Shown here one piece after another: positions 49,214 through 59,096 of a stretch of 64,000 nucleotides of DNA. The stretch is taken from contig JALJCQ010000014.1 of assembly GCA_023091665.1 (NCBI GenBank), positions 186,001 through 250,000 on the forward strand, in the 5' to 3' direction. The notes beneath the pieces are model-generated. The model ran no database searches and was not told where the DNA came from. It saw only the letters and a list, made by a program, of their open reading frames with translations. Numbering within the stretch: position 1 is the first letter of the stretch; each line of letters opens with the position of its first letter. This DNA comes from Pythium myriotylum. Lineage: Eukaryota; Oomycota; Peronosporomycetes; Pythiales; Pythiaceae. The translations under genes and the position numbers were made by a program.

Positions 49214-50827
49214 ATGGCCGTGGCCTCCGCGACCACGTCCAAGTCGCCGCTCGCGCTCGCGAACGCCGACAGCGCCTGTCTGACGCTCTCCGTCGCGATC
49301 GAGCGGCCGCTCGGCTCGCTGGGCGGCGCCTCGGAGCGCCAGCGCGTCGTCGCGACGATCCACGAGCTGCAGGCGGCGGTCGCGAGCATGCAGCAGCAGC
49401 TCGTGGCGCTCTCGGCGCGAGTGCTGCAGCAGCTCAGCGGGCTCGAGAAGAGCGTCTCGTCTCCGCCGCAGCGATACGAAGCGGCGATCCAGACCGAGCC
49501 AGTTGAGCGAGAGCAGGAAGGCTCGGTGAGCCGGAAAGAGAGTGAGCACGAGGTCGAACGCGAGAGCGAGAGAAATGGATCGGCTGGAGAGCCTGCGAGC
49601 ATGGAGCTGGCTGAGACGGAGAGCACATCGCCGCGTGCGGATATCGATGGGGACGTGTCGGACGACCTGAGTGGTCTCGAGTTCGGCGACTCGGATACGG
49701 AGACCGAGGCCTCTGACGACGACAACGGCGAGGTCCCGGAGGATGGAGATGTCGGAACTCAGAGTGACGCAGCTATCAAGCAAGAGGGTTCGTTGGAAGC
49801 AGAGACTGAGCCAACGGAGACCGAGAGGAGTACGACGCCAGCCTCGCATGCTCTTGTCGAGAGTCTGCCTTCAACGAGCGAGAGTCCAGATTCGAGTGGC
49901 GCGCAGAACCCAGACCCCACGCCTGCTTCCTCGCATGTCGAAGCAACAGGCGATCCAAAACCACAGCCTGGACGACGAAAGCGTGGCACCAGGCGGCTAT
50001 GCACTGAGGACGGCTGCAAGTGTATTGCTCGATACAAAGGCAAGTGTGCCCGCCATGGCGGAGTCAAGCCTTGCATCATCGACGGGTGTACCAAGAACGC
50101 GCATCGGTTTGGCAAATGTTCTTCCCATGCGAATAAGACTTGTTTGGTGACTGGGTGTAGGAAAAGCGCGTGGGGTGGGGGGAAGTGCATCAGCCACTCT
50201 GGCGAAAAGAACTGTTCAGTTGACGGGTGTACGAGGAGTGCGTTCGAAGGCTCTCTGTGCGTCGTTCATGGTAACAGCAAAGTGCCGTGTTCGGAGGAAG
50301 GATGCGCCAATATAGCCAGGAGTGAAGACAAGTGCATCAGTCATGCCGGACGCGTGCGCTCGTCTAGTCACCGCAAAAGCGACCATGCATCTCGATGCCC
50401 TGTGGAAGGCTGTGGCAATATTGCAAATAATGGCGGCAAGTGCGTCACCCACCGAAGAGGTGTGCAGTGCGAAGTAGACGGGTGCACCATGAAAATCTAT
50501 CGAGGTGGTAGATGCTTTGGTCATTTCGGCACGAAGATTCGTTGTTCTATCGAGACCTGCACCAGGCCTGCTAGGAACAGTGGCAAGTGTATCGGCCATG
50601 GTGAAGGTCCGCCGTGCTCGGTCGATGGGTGCTCGAACAACGCATTCAAAAACGGTCAGTGTGTAGAGCATTGTGTCGATCAAACGATTTGCTCTGTGCC
50701 AGGGTGCGCCAGGACCGTTCGGAGGGGTGGTTTGCGTTGTCGGGCTCACTGCATCGAGCAAGAGGAGGACCATCGACCAATCACTAGCTATTTGCAAATA
50801 AGTCAACCCCGGAACAGCTCAGCTTGA
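49214..50827 (+). CDS. WRKY19-type multi-zinc-finger protein
   Basis: 537 residues from the ATG in accATGgcc. The N-terminal coiled coil ATIHELQAAVASMQQQLVAL, then SARVLQQLSGLEKS, is the family block. A long acidic/Ser/Thr linker follows (about 75-255). Ten or so fingers run from residue 260: CTEDGCKCIARYKGKCARHG, CIIDGCTKNAHRFGKCSSH, CLVTGCRKSAWGGGKCISH and others. Several units have lost the HGGG glycine run (SSHANK, THRRG, GHFGT), so the array is more diverged than that of the gene at 47138. It ends at a non-finger tail. Likely nuclear and DNA-binding; target unknown. Confidence 0.85.
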   Translation: MAVASATTSKSPLALANADSACLTLSVAIERPLGSLGGASERQRVVATIHELQAAVASMQQQLVALSARVLQQLSGLEKSVSSPPQRYEAAIQTEPVEREQEGSVSRKESEHEVERESERNGSAGEPASMELAETESTSPRADIDGDVSDDLSGLEFGDSDTETEASDDDNGEVPEDGDVGTQSDAAIKQEGSLEAETEPTETERSTTPASHALVESLPSTSESPDSSGAQNPDPTPASSHVEATGDPKPQPGRRKRGTRRLCTEDGCKCIARYKGKCARHGGVKPCIIDGCTKNAHRFGKCSSHANKTCLVTGCRKSAWGGGKCISHSGEKNCSVDGCTRSAFEGSLCVVHGNSKVPCSEEGCANIARSEDKCISHAGRVRSSSHRKSDHASRCPVEGCGNIANNGGKCVTHRRGVQCEVDGCTMKIYRGGRCFGHFGTKIRCSIETCTRPARNSGKCIGHGEGPPCSVDGCSNNAFKNGQCVEHCVDQTICSVPGCARTVRRGGLRCRAHCIEQEEDHRPITSYLQISQPRNSSA

Positions 50828-51037
50828 CCTTAGAGTGGTCTGCTTCGATACAACACAATCAACATCCCCGTGCCAACGGCGAGAAGACGGATGGTCCACT
50901 CATTGCAAGGCCACGTTTATTGTTGCCAATATCGGCAGGATCTGGTAGCATTTGCCTGGGTCAAGTGTGGTGGATTCGTGTGAAGATGACCGCCGCATGG
51001 TCGCAACATCTAGATTGATCACTAAGCTTCACGATGA
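50828..51037. other. Spacer with a repeated TTTATTGTTGCCAATAT block
   Basis: A block near 50917-50935 (TTTATTGTTGCCAATATC) recurs near 52405 and 55027, each time shortly downstream (3' side) of a COMT gene. It is probably part of the duplicated segment. Confidence 0.45.
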
Positions 51038-51981
51038 TCATCCAAGGAACGTCGAGACTTCAACGCCGTCCGGGTCATTCGAGTATTCGAAAGTGGTTTC
51101 GTGGAAGACGGACTGGAACTGCGGATGCGCACGCACGTATTCAAGATAGTCGGGTGCACCTGGCGTGATGACATTGTCGGCGATCACGACTGAGCCCTGC
51201 AGATCATCAACTCCGCGTCAGTACATTGGGGCGTCGACTGCAGTCATTCCATGTAGTCGCCATACCTTGTGGAGGAGTCCACTCGCTTCGATGAGCTTTA
51301 GGTCGGGCAAGTACTGATCCTTCCAGTGGTCGATGAAGAAGATCTTGAAAACAAAAAGAAATGGTCAAGGTCATCGACAACAGCCACGCCGCATCAACTC
51401 AGGCTACTTACGTCGACTGTTTCGATACCGAGCTCCTTGGCCTTCAAGTGCGTCTCGGCAAACGCCCCGACGACAATCGTAACGGTGTCGGCCAGACCAG
51501 CGATTTTCACAATCTGTACGTGCAAAAAGATCCGACATCATCAGGGCAAGCCATATGCTCCATGCAGAGTATTGCCGCTCTACCTCAGTCGCGATGGCAG
51601 CACAATCGGGCGCAAACTCGAATGAGAAGTACTTGGCGCCACGTTTCGCTAAGTGACGACCAAAGCGCACCGCACTGTAGCCGCAGTAGCCGCCTATCTC
51701 GGCCATGATCTTGGGCTGGTGTATCTCGATCTCGCGCTCGACGATGGCACCCTTGACGTCGCCGACGTTCATCATCCAGCTGGCGTATCCAAATGCGTCC
51801 ATGGCGGCCACGACCGAGTCGGCGTCGCCGGGCACGGCGTCGCCGGGCACGGCGTGCTCGCGCACATACTCGAGGCAGTGCTTCTCACTGGATGAAGGCA
51901 GTGTAGAATAAGAGATTGGATTGAGAAGCATTAGTCATCGATGTTATCGTACGTGTCGAGGTTCTCTTCCTCTGCGGTCAT
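51038..51981 (-). CDS. Catechol O-methyltransferase-like gene, copy A
   Basis: SAM-dependent O-methyltransferase that would methylate catechol-type phenolics. Five exons (minus): 51981-51953, 51887-51584, 51513-51412, 51343-51266, 51196-51038, giving 223 residues; animal soluble COMT is 221. All splice sites are GT..AG. Motifs: MMNVGDVKGAIVE, SAM-binding AEIGGYCGYSAVRF, Mg-binding FFIDHWK (Asp150, Trp152, Lys153) and VIADN (Asp178-Asn179). Exon 2 carries a 15-bp tandem duplication, so VPGDA occurs twice; copies B and C have it once. It is nearest to the zinc-finger cluster and in the same orientation as B and C. Substrates could be plant phenolics or host signals, which is inference. Confidence 0.85.
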
Positions 51982-52540
51982 TGCTTCGAAGAAGGCAAAT
52001 TGGAGAATGCTAGGCAGCGTGTGATGACGAGGTGTTTGGTTTAATGGAGAGAGATACCGCAGCACGATCTGATCGTGGTCAACTTCTCGTGGTACTTCCG
52101 TCAGTTGGCTGCAGACGAAACATGAACGGGAAAGTCGAGTGAATGGTAAGAATTTTAAGTGGATCTAAGTGGAGCCACTCTCTGCTCTCTTGGCATGCGT
52201 GGGGTGGTCGTGGATTGAGCTGGCAGGTCTGATCTCCATGGCGGCAACAGCAACACCGCAATGTCGTGTGGAGGCCGCGCCTTGATTGCAAATACTCGGT
52301 GCAGACCAAAGGAGTGGTATGTGTCGAGCTCACTGTGTTCAACGAGACGAGGCGCGTGAACAAAAAACTACAGTATATCAACGGCTACTTGCAAATAAAT
52401 CAAGTTTATTGTTGCCATCGTCGGGTAGCATCAGTTGATGTGGAACGACGTCGTATTTCCTTAGGTATGATGTAGTGGGGTTGGTTGAGTGTCCACAGCA
52501 AGGTCCCAATAAGTGGGTCGATCAGTACACTTGACAGCAA
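51982..52540. other. Spacer between COMT copies A and B
   Basis: No gene recognised. It contains the repeated TTTATTGTTGCCATC block at about 52405-52420. Confidence 0.4.
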
Positions 52541-53472
52541 TCATCCAAGGAACGTCGAGACTTCAACGCCGTCCGGGTCATTCGAGTATTCGACCGTGGT
52601 TTCGTGGAAGACGGACTGGAACTGCGGATGCGCACGCACGTATTCGAGATAGTCGGGTGCACCCGGCGTGATGACGTTGTCTGCGATCACGACTGAGCCC
52701 TGTACATCATTGACTCCGCGTCAGTACATTGGGGCGTCGACTGCAGTCATTCCATGTAGTCGCCATACCTTGTGGAGGAGTCCGCTTGCTTCGATGAGTT
52801 TGAAGTCCTGCAGGTACAGCTCCTTCAAGTGGTCAATGAAGAAGATCTTGAAAACGAAAAGAAATGGTCAGGGTCATCGACAACAGCCACGCCGCATCAA
52901 CTCAGGCTACTTACGTCGACTGTTTCGATACCGAGCTCCTTGGCCTTCAAGTGCGTCTCGGCAAACGCCCCGACGACAATCGTAACGGTGTCGGCCAGAC
53001 CAGCGATTTTCACAATCTGTACGTGCAAAAAGATCCGACATCATCAGGGCTAGCCATATGCTCCATGCAGAGTATTGCCGCTCTACCTCAGTCGCGATGG
53101 CAGCACAATCGGGCGCAAACTCGAATGAGAAGTACTTGGCGCCACGTTTCGCTAAGTGACGACCAAAGCGCACCGCACTGTAGCCGCAGTAGCCGCCTAT
53201 CTCGGCCATGATCTTGGGCTGGTGTATCTCGATCTCGCGCTCGACGATGGCACCCTTGACGTCGCCGACATTCATCATCCAGTATGCATATCCAAATGCG
53301 TCCATGGCGGCCACGACCGAGTCGGCGTCGCCGGGCACGGCGTGCTCGCGCACATACTCGAGGCAGCGATTCTCTTTCTCACTAACACAAGCAAGCAGTA
53401 AGTAGGTGTGCGGTCGAAGTAAGTGGAGTCGATGACATCGTACACATCGCGGGGTGCTTCGTCCGTGGTCAT
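52541..53472 (-). CDS. Catechol O-methyltransferase-like gene, copy B (mosaic; active-site Trp to Leu)
   Basis: Same five-exon structure: 53472-53444, 53381-53087, 53016-52915, 52846-52769, 52699-52541, giving 220 residues. SAM motif AEIGGYCGYSAVRF and VIADN are intact. The catalytic FFIDHWK of copies A and C reads FFIDHLK here (Leu149). This position is Trp143 in mammalian COMT, which helps shape the catechol site, so activity or specificity may be changed. Exons 1-3 and their introns are almost identical to copy A. From about 52615 to 52840 the sequence, intron included, follows copy C. The last ~70 bp follow A again. That pattern implies gene conversion. Confidence 0.85.
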
Positions 53473-54409
53473 TGCGTCGAAGAAGGCGAATTGAAGAATG
53501 TTAGACGGTGTTATGAATCATGGCACCGTCTAACATTCTCCAATTCATCCTCCTCACCCATTCTCACCTCATCTCGCACTGAGGTGGGGATGGATGAGAA
53601 GGGACCTTCGACCTGCGGACGAAACAGCGGGGAAAGAAATGATTGGCTGATCCGGACGTCATCAGCGAGAAGGATTGGAAGAAGTGTTTTGTTCAATCCG
53701 AACGAGGTGCTGGGAAGAGAACTTCAAGTGGATCAATCTGGTTACGATCATCATCAGGCGGATCGTGACCTGTTGCTTTCGAGGGAGCTGATCATCAGCT
53801 CCCTCGAAAGCAATCGGTGTCTTCTGGGTGGGTGACGCAATACAGTATGCGACGGCGCGGTACAGTATCGGGCACGACAGCGACGATCGACGATGAGGTA
53901 AAAGTCACCCGAGACATAGACTGAGCGAGTGTCTTCAATTGGAGACGCAGTAGGTAAACATCGGCAGAAGGGAGAAGACGCCTTCTAACGCGTCATGGCC
54001 GCTGACAAGAGTCCCGTTGAAGCTTGTTGGACATGGCGGCGCCCTGTTGACGCTCGAGACGCTTTGGAATAAGCTGCTTGAAGACCTTCTGGAACACAGG
54101 ATCTGTGCCATTCACGTCCGTTTACCTTTATCTCCAGCGCTCTAGGGTCGGGTGGTTGCGGCAGCTACACTTAGACGCAACTTGTATGAACTGACAAACG
54201 CCGTTGCGACTGCAAACGACCCCCACTTGGATATGAGCTGCTTCATTAGGGCGAGATTTTTGCGCAGGAGAGACATTGTCGACTGCCACCTCAGTTTTCT
54301 CGATATGACGTACCCGAGTCGCTGCCACAACAAAACGCGGCCGCGAATAGCTGCACGCCATCTTTTTTTTTTTTTTTTAGCTCTATTATCGCATGCTTCG
54401 TAGTGAGCG
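53473..54409. other. Decayed spacer shared with the region upstream of copy C
   Basis: No intact gene. A 23-bp imperfect hairpin (53488-53546) and a perfect 20-bp hairpin (53773-53813) are present. Sequence at 54130-54335 aligns with 56670-56850 (for example TTGGA(T/C).TGA..CTGC.(T/C)CA(T/C).AGGGCGAGATT). Both read like the same decayed coding segment on the minus strand. Confidence 0.45.
53773..53813. repeat. Perfect inverted repeat, 20-bp arms, 1-nt spacer
   Basis: Arms 53773-53792 and 53794-53813 with a single central C; core CGAGGGAGCTGAT. Confidence 0.9.
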
Positions 54410-54509
54410 CACCAGAGAATGATTCAACAGTCAGAGAGGCCGAACGCGGAGATTGCGATACAGCAATCTCCGCGTTCGGCCTCTCTGATTGTTGAATCGT
54501 TCTCTGGTG
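54410..54509. repeat. Long inverted repeat, 47-bp arms, 6-nt loop
   Basis: Arms 54410-54456 and 54463-54509 pair with a few mismatches (core AGAGAGGCCGAACGCGGAGA). It lies 134 bp upstream of the truncated LPMO start. Confidence 0.85.
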
Positions 54510-54642
54510 CTGGTGCTTGAACACCAACCGATTTCGTCACGAAGAAGTACGTCTCCAACAAGAGCACAGCTGAAGAAGTCTGTTCACCAGCTTCTTCACT
54601 CACAACGCAATTTCCCATCTCCACAAGCCGTTTCAAGCCACC

Positions 54643-54936
54643 ATGAAGTCCACGACAGCTCTCGCTATTGCCGCGGCCAGCCTTCTCACCGGTCAAGCTG
54701 CTGCCCATGGTCATATGACGCAACCGAAGGGTCGTACAAGCAAGTCTTTCGGTGATCCACAGGATAAGAGCGCCTGTGACTCGAACAAGCGTGGCACAGT
54801 GACGAGCTATACGTCAGGCCAGGAAATTGAAGTGGTGTGGACGCGTAACAACCACATTGGCGGCTTCATCCGCTACTCGATCGAACCCCCAATGAGGTTC
54901 ATCAGATTTTGGCATTGCAGAGGCGCTATGCAATGA
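54643..54936 (+). pseudogene. Truncated copy of the AA17-type LPMO gene
   Basis: Codons 1-80 match the intact gene at 57713 almost perfectly, including the signal peptide and the first His of the mature protein. Homology stops abruptly at about 54885, after RYSI. The frame then runs into 17 unrelated codons (PPMRFIRFWHCRGAMQ). The 5' flank (54590-54642) is also duplicated. It cannot fold as an enzyme because the second half is absent. Confidence 0.85.
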
Positions 54937-55160
54937 GAGCGTGGTTGCTACCGGATTTTTTTTCGGACGACGACGCGTGGAGATGCTCTGAACCAACAAC
55001 TTTCAACAGCTATTACTATAGGTCAAGTTTATTGTTGCCAATATCTTAGCGTGGTACAACGTCGTATTTCCCAAGGTCTCGTGAGGTGGGGTTGGTTCAG
55101 TGGCCCCAGCAGGGTCTCAACGACTGGGATGATCACTACTAATATTACACTTGACGTTGA

Positions 55161-56095
55161 TCATCCAAGGAACGTTGAGACTTCGATACCATCCGGGTCA
55201 TTCGAGTATTCGAGCGTAGCTTCGTGGAAGACGGACTGGAACTGCGGATGCGCACGCACGTATTCGAGATAGTCGGGTGCACCCGGCGTGATGACGTTGT
55301 CTGCGATCACGACTGAGCCCTGTACATCATTGACTCCGCGTCAGTACATTGGAGCGTCGACTGCAGTCATTCCATGTAGTCGCCATACCTTGTGGAGGAG
55401 TCCGCTTGCTTCGATGAGTTTGAAGTCCTGCAGGTACAGCTCCTTCCAGTGGTCGATGAAGAAGATCTTCACAACCCAAAACGATGGTCAGGATCATCGA
55501 CAATACCTACACAGCACTCATGTCAAGCACTCACATCAACTGTTTCGATACCAAGCTCCTTGGCCTTCAAGTGCGAATCAGCAAACGCCCCGACGACAAT
55601 CGTAACGGTGTCGGCCAGACCAGCGATTTTCACAATCTATTCGTTCGCGCAGAAAGATCCGACATCATCAGGTCCAGTCGCGTTGCCATCTAGAGTATCA
55701 CCGCTTTACCTCGGTCGCGATGGCAGCAAACTCGGGTGAGAACTCAAATGTGAAATACTTGGCACCGCGTTTTGCCAATTGCCGACCAAAGCGCACCGCG
55801 CTGTAGCCGCAGTAGCCGCCGATCTCGGCCATGATCTTGGGCTGGTGGGTCTCGATCTCGCGCTCGACGATCGCGCCCTTGACGTCGCCGACGTTCATCA
55901 TCCAGTTGGCGTACCCGAAGGCGTCCATGGCGGCCACGACCGAGTCGGCGTCACCGGGCACGGCGTGCTCGCGCACATACTCGAGGCAGCGCTTCTCTTT
56001 GCCACTAATACGAGGAAGTAGCAGTTAGTTGTGCGGTCGGAGCATGCAGGGTCCATGGCGTCATACGCATCGCGAGGTTCTTGCTCCGTGGTCAT
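55161..56095 (-). CDS. Catechol O-methyltransferase-like gene, copy C
   Basis: Five exons: 56095-56067, 56004-55710, 55636-55535, 55466-55389, 55319-55161, giving 220 residues. The catalytic motif FFIDHWK (Trp149) and VIADN are intact, so this copy looks fully competent. It differs from A and B by scattered substitutions (for example EFSPEFAAI in place of EFAPDCAAI), and its introns are more diverged. It is probably the oldest of the three. It is flanked by the truncated LPMO on one side and the intact LPMO, about 1.6 kb away, on the other. Confidence 0.85.
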
Positions 56096-57712
56096 TGCGT
56101 CGAAGAAGGCGAATTGGAGAGTTGGAGAATGTTAGACGGCGCGTCATGATGAGGTGGCGATGGGTGAGGAGGGTGCGGACGAAACATCACGGAGAGAGTT
56201 GATTGGCTGATGCGATTGTCCTCGGCGAGGAGGATTGGAAGTAATTTGGGGAAGATGTTTAGATGAGCTGTCCGGAGCAGAAGTTCAAGTGGATCGATCT
56301 GGTTACGGTCACGATCAGCTCCCATCGGAAGCAACCGTTGTCATTCTGACTGGAGGGTGACGCAGCGTACTGTATGCGACGATGCGGTAAGTTTGAGCAC
56401 CGATTGACGATGAGGAAGCGGTCACCCGAGACATGCAATGAGCGAGCGTGGTGTTCAATTGGCGGCGACGCAGTGGGGTAAACGTCGGCAAAAAGCCGGA
56501 GACGCCATCTAACGTTTCATGATCACTGAGAAAAGTCCTGTTAAAGATTCGTGGCCCTGACGGCGGCCTGTTGCCGCTCTCAAGGCGTTGCAGTGAGCTC
56601 GAGCTGCTTGACGACGTACTTGAACGCGGTGATTGTGTCATTCCAGTCCATTCACCATTTTTTTCACCCGCTCTTGGGTCTGCTCGTTGTGGCAGTTACA
56701 CTTGGACAGGAGCTCCATGAGCTGGCAAATGTCGTTCCGACGTTACACGTTTCCCCCTTGGACCTGAAGCTGCTCCACAAGGGCGAGATTCTGACGCGGG
56801 AGAAACACAGTCCCAGCGCATTCTTCAGGTTCTCGATCTGACGCACCAAAATCACGACCACAACTAAGTGTGGTTGTGCCAAGCGCTACTCGTTCATGCT
56901 TCGCACAAGGCGCGCCGAAGAACGATGCAATAGCCGAAGCCAGAGATGGCGGAGGAGACGGCCGTCGAGATGAAAGATGGCAAGGTGACGGAGGGAGGAG
57001 AGTACAAGGAGAGAGGGAGAGAGAGAGCTGTCATGGAGCGAGGAAGCGGCGGGAGACCATGGTGGTCGTGGTGGTGGACAAGGAGAATGAGGAGGGGGGG
57101 GGGGGGGACAAGCTGGCCTGCTTCAACGGAAATCGGAGTGTTGGTCAATAAATCTCTACGAAATGCGATCAATGATCATTTATGGGAGAATGGGTGATTT
57201 TGAATGAGATCAGCTTGGGTTAGTTTATGCCGAAATGTTCTCATGGTGTGAGGAGGTTCTGTTGATCCACCACGTCACATGCGGTTCGAGTTGTGTTGAA
57301 GCATTGGCGGCACGTCGTGGTTTCGGCAAAACGCAGTGTCGTAATGGTTAGAGACGGCGTTACCTAGTGCCAACGGGTGGAGTCGTTCTTCTACAACACC
57401 TGATCCCGACGCATCGGAACTGATCAGACCCACATATCAATTATAGACATCTTCTTGAATCGGCAAAAGTGTCGAGTTAATGTATACAGATGTTTGAACA
57501 AAAGATAAAAATGAAGTTTGACAGGATGCGTTGAAGCTTTTCAAGTCCCAACAACTCCAACCGATCTCGTCACGATGAAGAACCGCTGGGATGGAGGTCA
57601 TTGCACGTCTTCGACAAGAGCACAGCTGAAGAAGCGTTCTGTTTGAGGCCTGTTCACCAGCTTCTTCACTCACAACGCAATTTCCCATCTCCACAAGCCG
57701 TTTCAAGCCACC
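56096..57712. other. Long spacer upstream of COMT copy C and the LPMO gene
   Basis: No intact gene supported. It contains the second copy of a decayed segment (56670-56850; see 53473-54409), a GA/GGA-rich stretch (56945-57060) and a 14-nt G run (57094-57107). The last ~120 bp are duplicated upstream of the truncated LPMO. Confidence 0.4.
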
Positions 57713-58738
57713 ATGAAGTCCACGACAGCTCTCGCTATTGCCACGGTTAGCCTTCTCACCAGTCAAGCTGCTGCCCATGGTCATATGACGCAACCGAAGG
57801 GTCGTACAAGCAAGTCTTTCGGCGATCCACAGGATAAGAGCGCCTGTGACTCGAACAAGCGTGGCACAGTGACGAGCTATACGTCAGGCCAGGAAATTGA
57901 AGTCGTGTGGACGCGTAACAACCACATTGGTGGCTTCATCCGCTACTCGATCGCACCCGCGAACGACGTGTCCAAGGCAGCATTCGATGCCAACGCCTTC
58001 TTCTACACGTGTCGCGAGAGTGACTGCGATCTGAAACAGTGCAAGCACAAGTTCTGCGGCGACGATGCCGGCTCGAAGGCCGACTCAATCCATTGCAAAG
58101 CAAAGATCAAACTGCCTGACTATCTCGAGGAGGGTGACTACGTTCTTCAGTGGACATGGCATGCCGCTGGTTCAAGCTATGGTAACAAAGGCTGGAGCAC
58201 AGGTAACTACAAGACCTGTGCCGACATCAAGCTCACGACGTCAGGCACGGGCAAGAAGCCCAAATGCCCAACATTTGTCGGCGGGGACCGCGTCACCTCC
58301 ATGGAAAAAAGCCTTAGCGAGGCACAACGTACTGGCCAATGCTTCTATTTCGACGACAACGGGATCGGCAAAAATCTCGTCAAGTACAGTGAGAGCGAAG
58401 GTTTCAAGCGGTACATGTTCGGAGTCCCAAAGCAGGTCCAGGAATGTGGAGGAGGCGCTCAAACTTCGGGTGGCGGTAATTCGACGTCTCCTTCGGCGGG
58501 ATCGTCCAAAACCCCGAAGTCAGCGTCGAAGCCAATTACACCATCGACAAATGACAACGACGGAGAGAGTGGCAGCGGAAACAAGTCAAAGGGTGCCAAA
58601 GGCAATGACAAGAAAGGCTCTGGCAACAACGGCAAGAAGGATGACAACGCGGCGCAGAACGATCAAGACGATGAGGATCCGGCGACAGTTTCTGCTTCGA
58701 AGCAATCCGGAGGAGGCAAGAAGCAGAAGCGTAACTAA
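57713..58738 (+). CDS. AA17-type lytic polysaccharide monooxygenase (secreted)
   Basis: Copper enzyme that oxidatively cleaves polysaccharide chains. AA17 members of oomycetes act on plant pectin, from the published family description. 341 residues, one exon. Signal peptide MKSTTALAIATVSLLTSQAA, cleaved after Ala21 so that His22 becomes the N-terminal residue (HGHMTQPKGR), as the histidine brace requires. The second brace His is either His71 (TRNNHIGGFIRYS) or His150 (YVLQWTWHAAGS). About ten Cys (for example CRESDC, KQCKHKFC) suggest disulphides. From residue 248 on the chain is a Gly/Ser/Thr then Lys/Asp-rich tail, probably disordered. A truncated duplicate lies at 54643. Confidence 0.8.
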   Translation: MKSTTALAIATVSLLTSQAAAHGHMTQPKGRTSKSFGDPQDKSACDSNKRGTVTSYTSGQEIEVVWTRNNHIGGFIRYSIAPANDVSKAAFDANAFFYTCRESDCDLKQCKHKFCGDDAGSKADSIHCKAKIKLPDYLEEGDYVLQWTWHAAGSSYGNKGWSTGNYKTCADIKLTTSGTGKKPKCPTFVGGDRVTSMEKSLSEAQRTGQCFYFDDNGIGKNLVKYSESEGFKRYMFGVPKQVQECGGGAQTSGGGNSTSPSAGSSKTPKSASKPITPSTNDNDGESGSGNKSKGAKGNDKKGSGNNGKKDDNAAQNDQDDEDPATVSASKQSGGGKKQKRN

Positions 58739-59096
58739 CTCGGTGGTGATAGTGGGTTTTGATCCATCGTGAGGTAACGTTGAAACTCCACGAGATGAAT
58801 GTTGAAAATGCATGTGATGCTGCCCAACGTGACTTTGAAGTCCGCTTCGAGCTCGATGGAGTTGAATCAGCCAGCTGCCAGACATTAGTAAAATTCACTT
58901 GTTGTTGCTCAACGTTGCTGTGATTGGAGGCGACTTCATCTGTCCCCCAAGCTGATTCGACTTTTTGACACGGCGATAGGTCCCTTGATTTGACATTTAA
59001 TTGTTCAGTTAAGCGAGCGTCATGCAAATCAGTATCCGTGTACGGTCTCCGACTCACTCTCTCTTGTCCCCCCCCCCCCCCCCCCTCTCTCTCTCT
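58739..59096. other. Convergent 3' spacer between the LPMO and BED genes
   Basis: No gene. It ends with a run of 18 C (59068-59085) followed by a (CT)n tract, just beyond the stop of the BED gene. Confidence 0.5.

Noticed and set aside
54128..54361. Short minus-strand frame in the COMT spacer
   Set aside because: The paralogous stretch at 56664-56882 has different frames, which indicates decay and no conserved protein.
57330..57410. Possible tRNA-like sequence (GGTTAGAGACGGCG...)
   Set aside because: No T-arm consensus and no acceptor-stem pairing.
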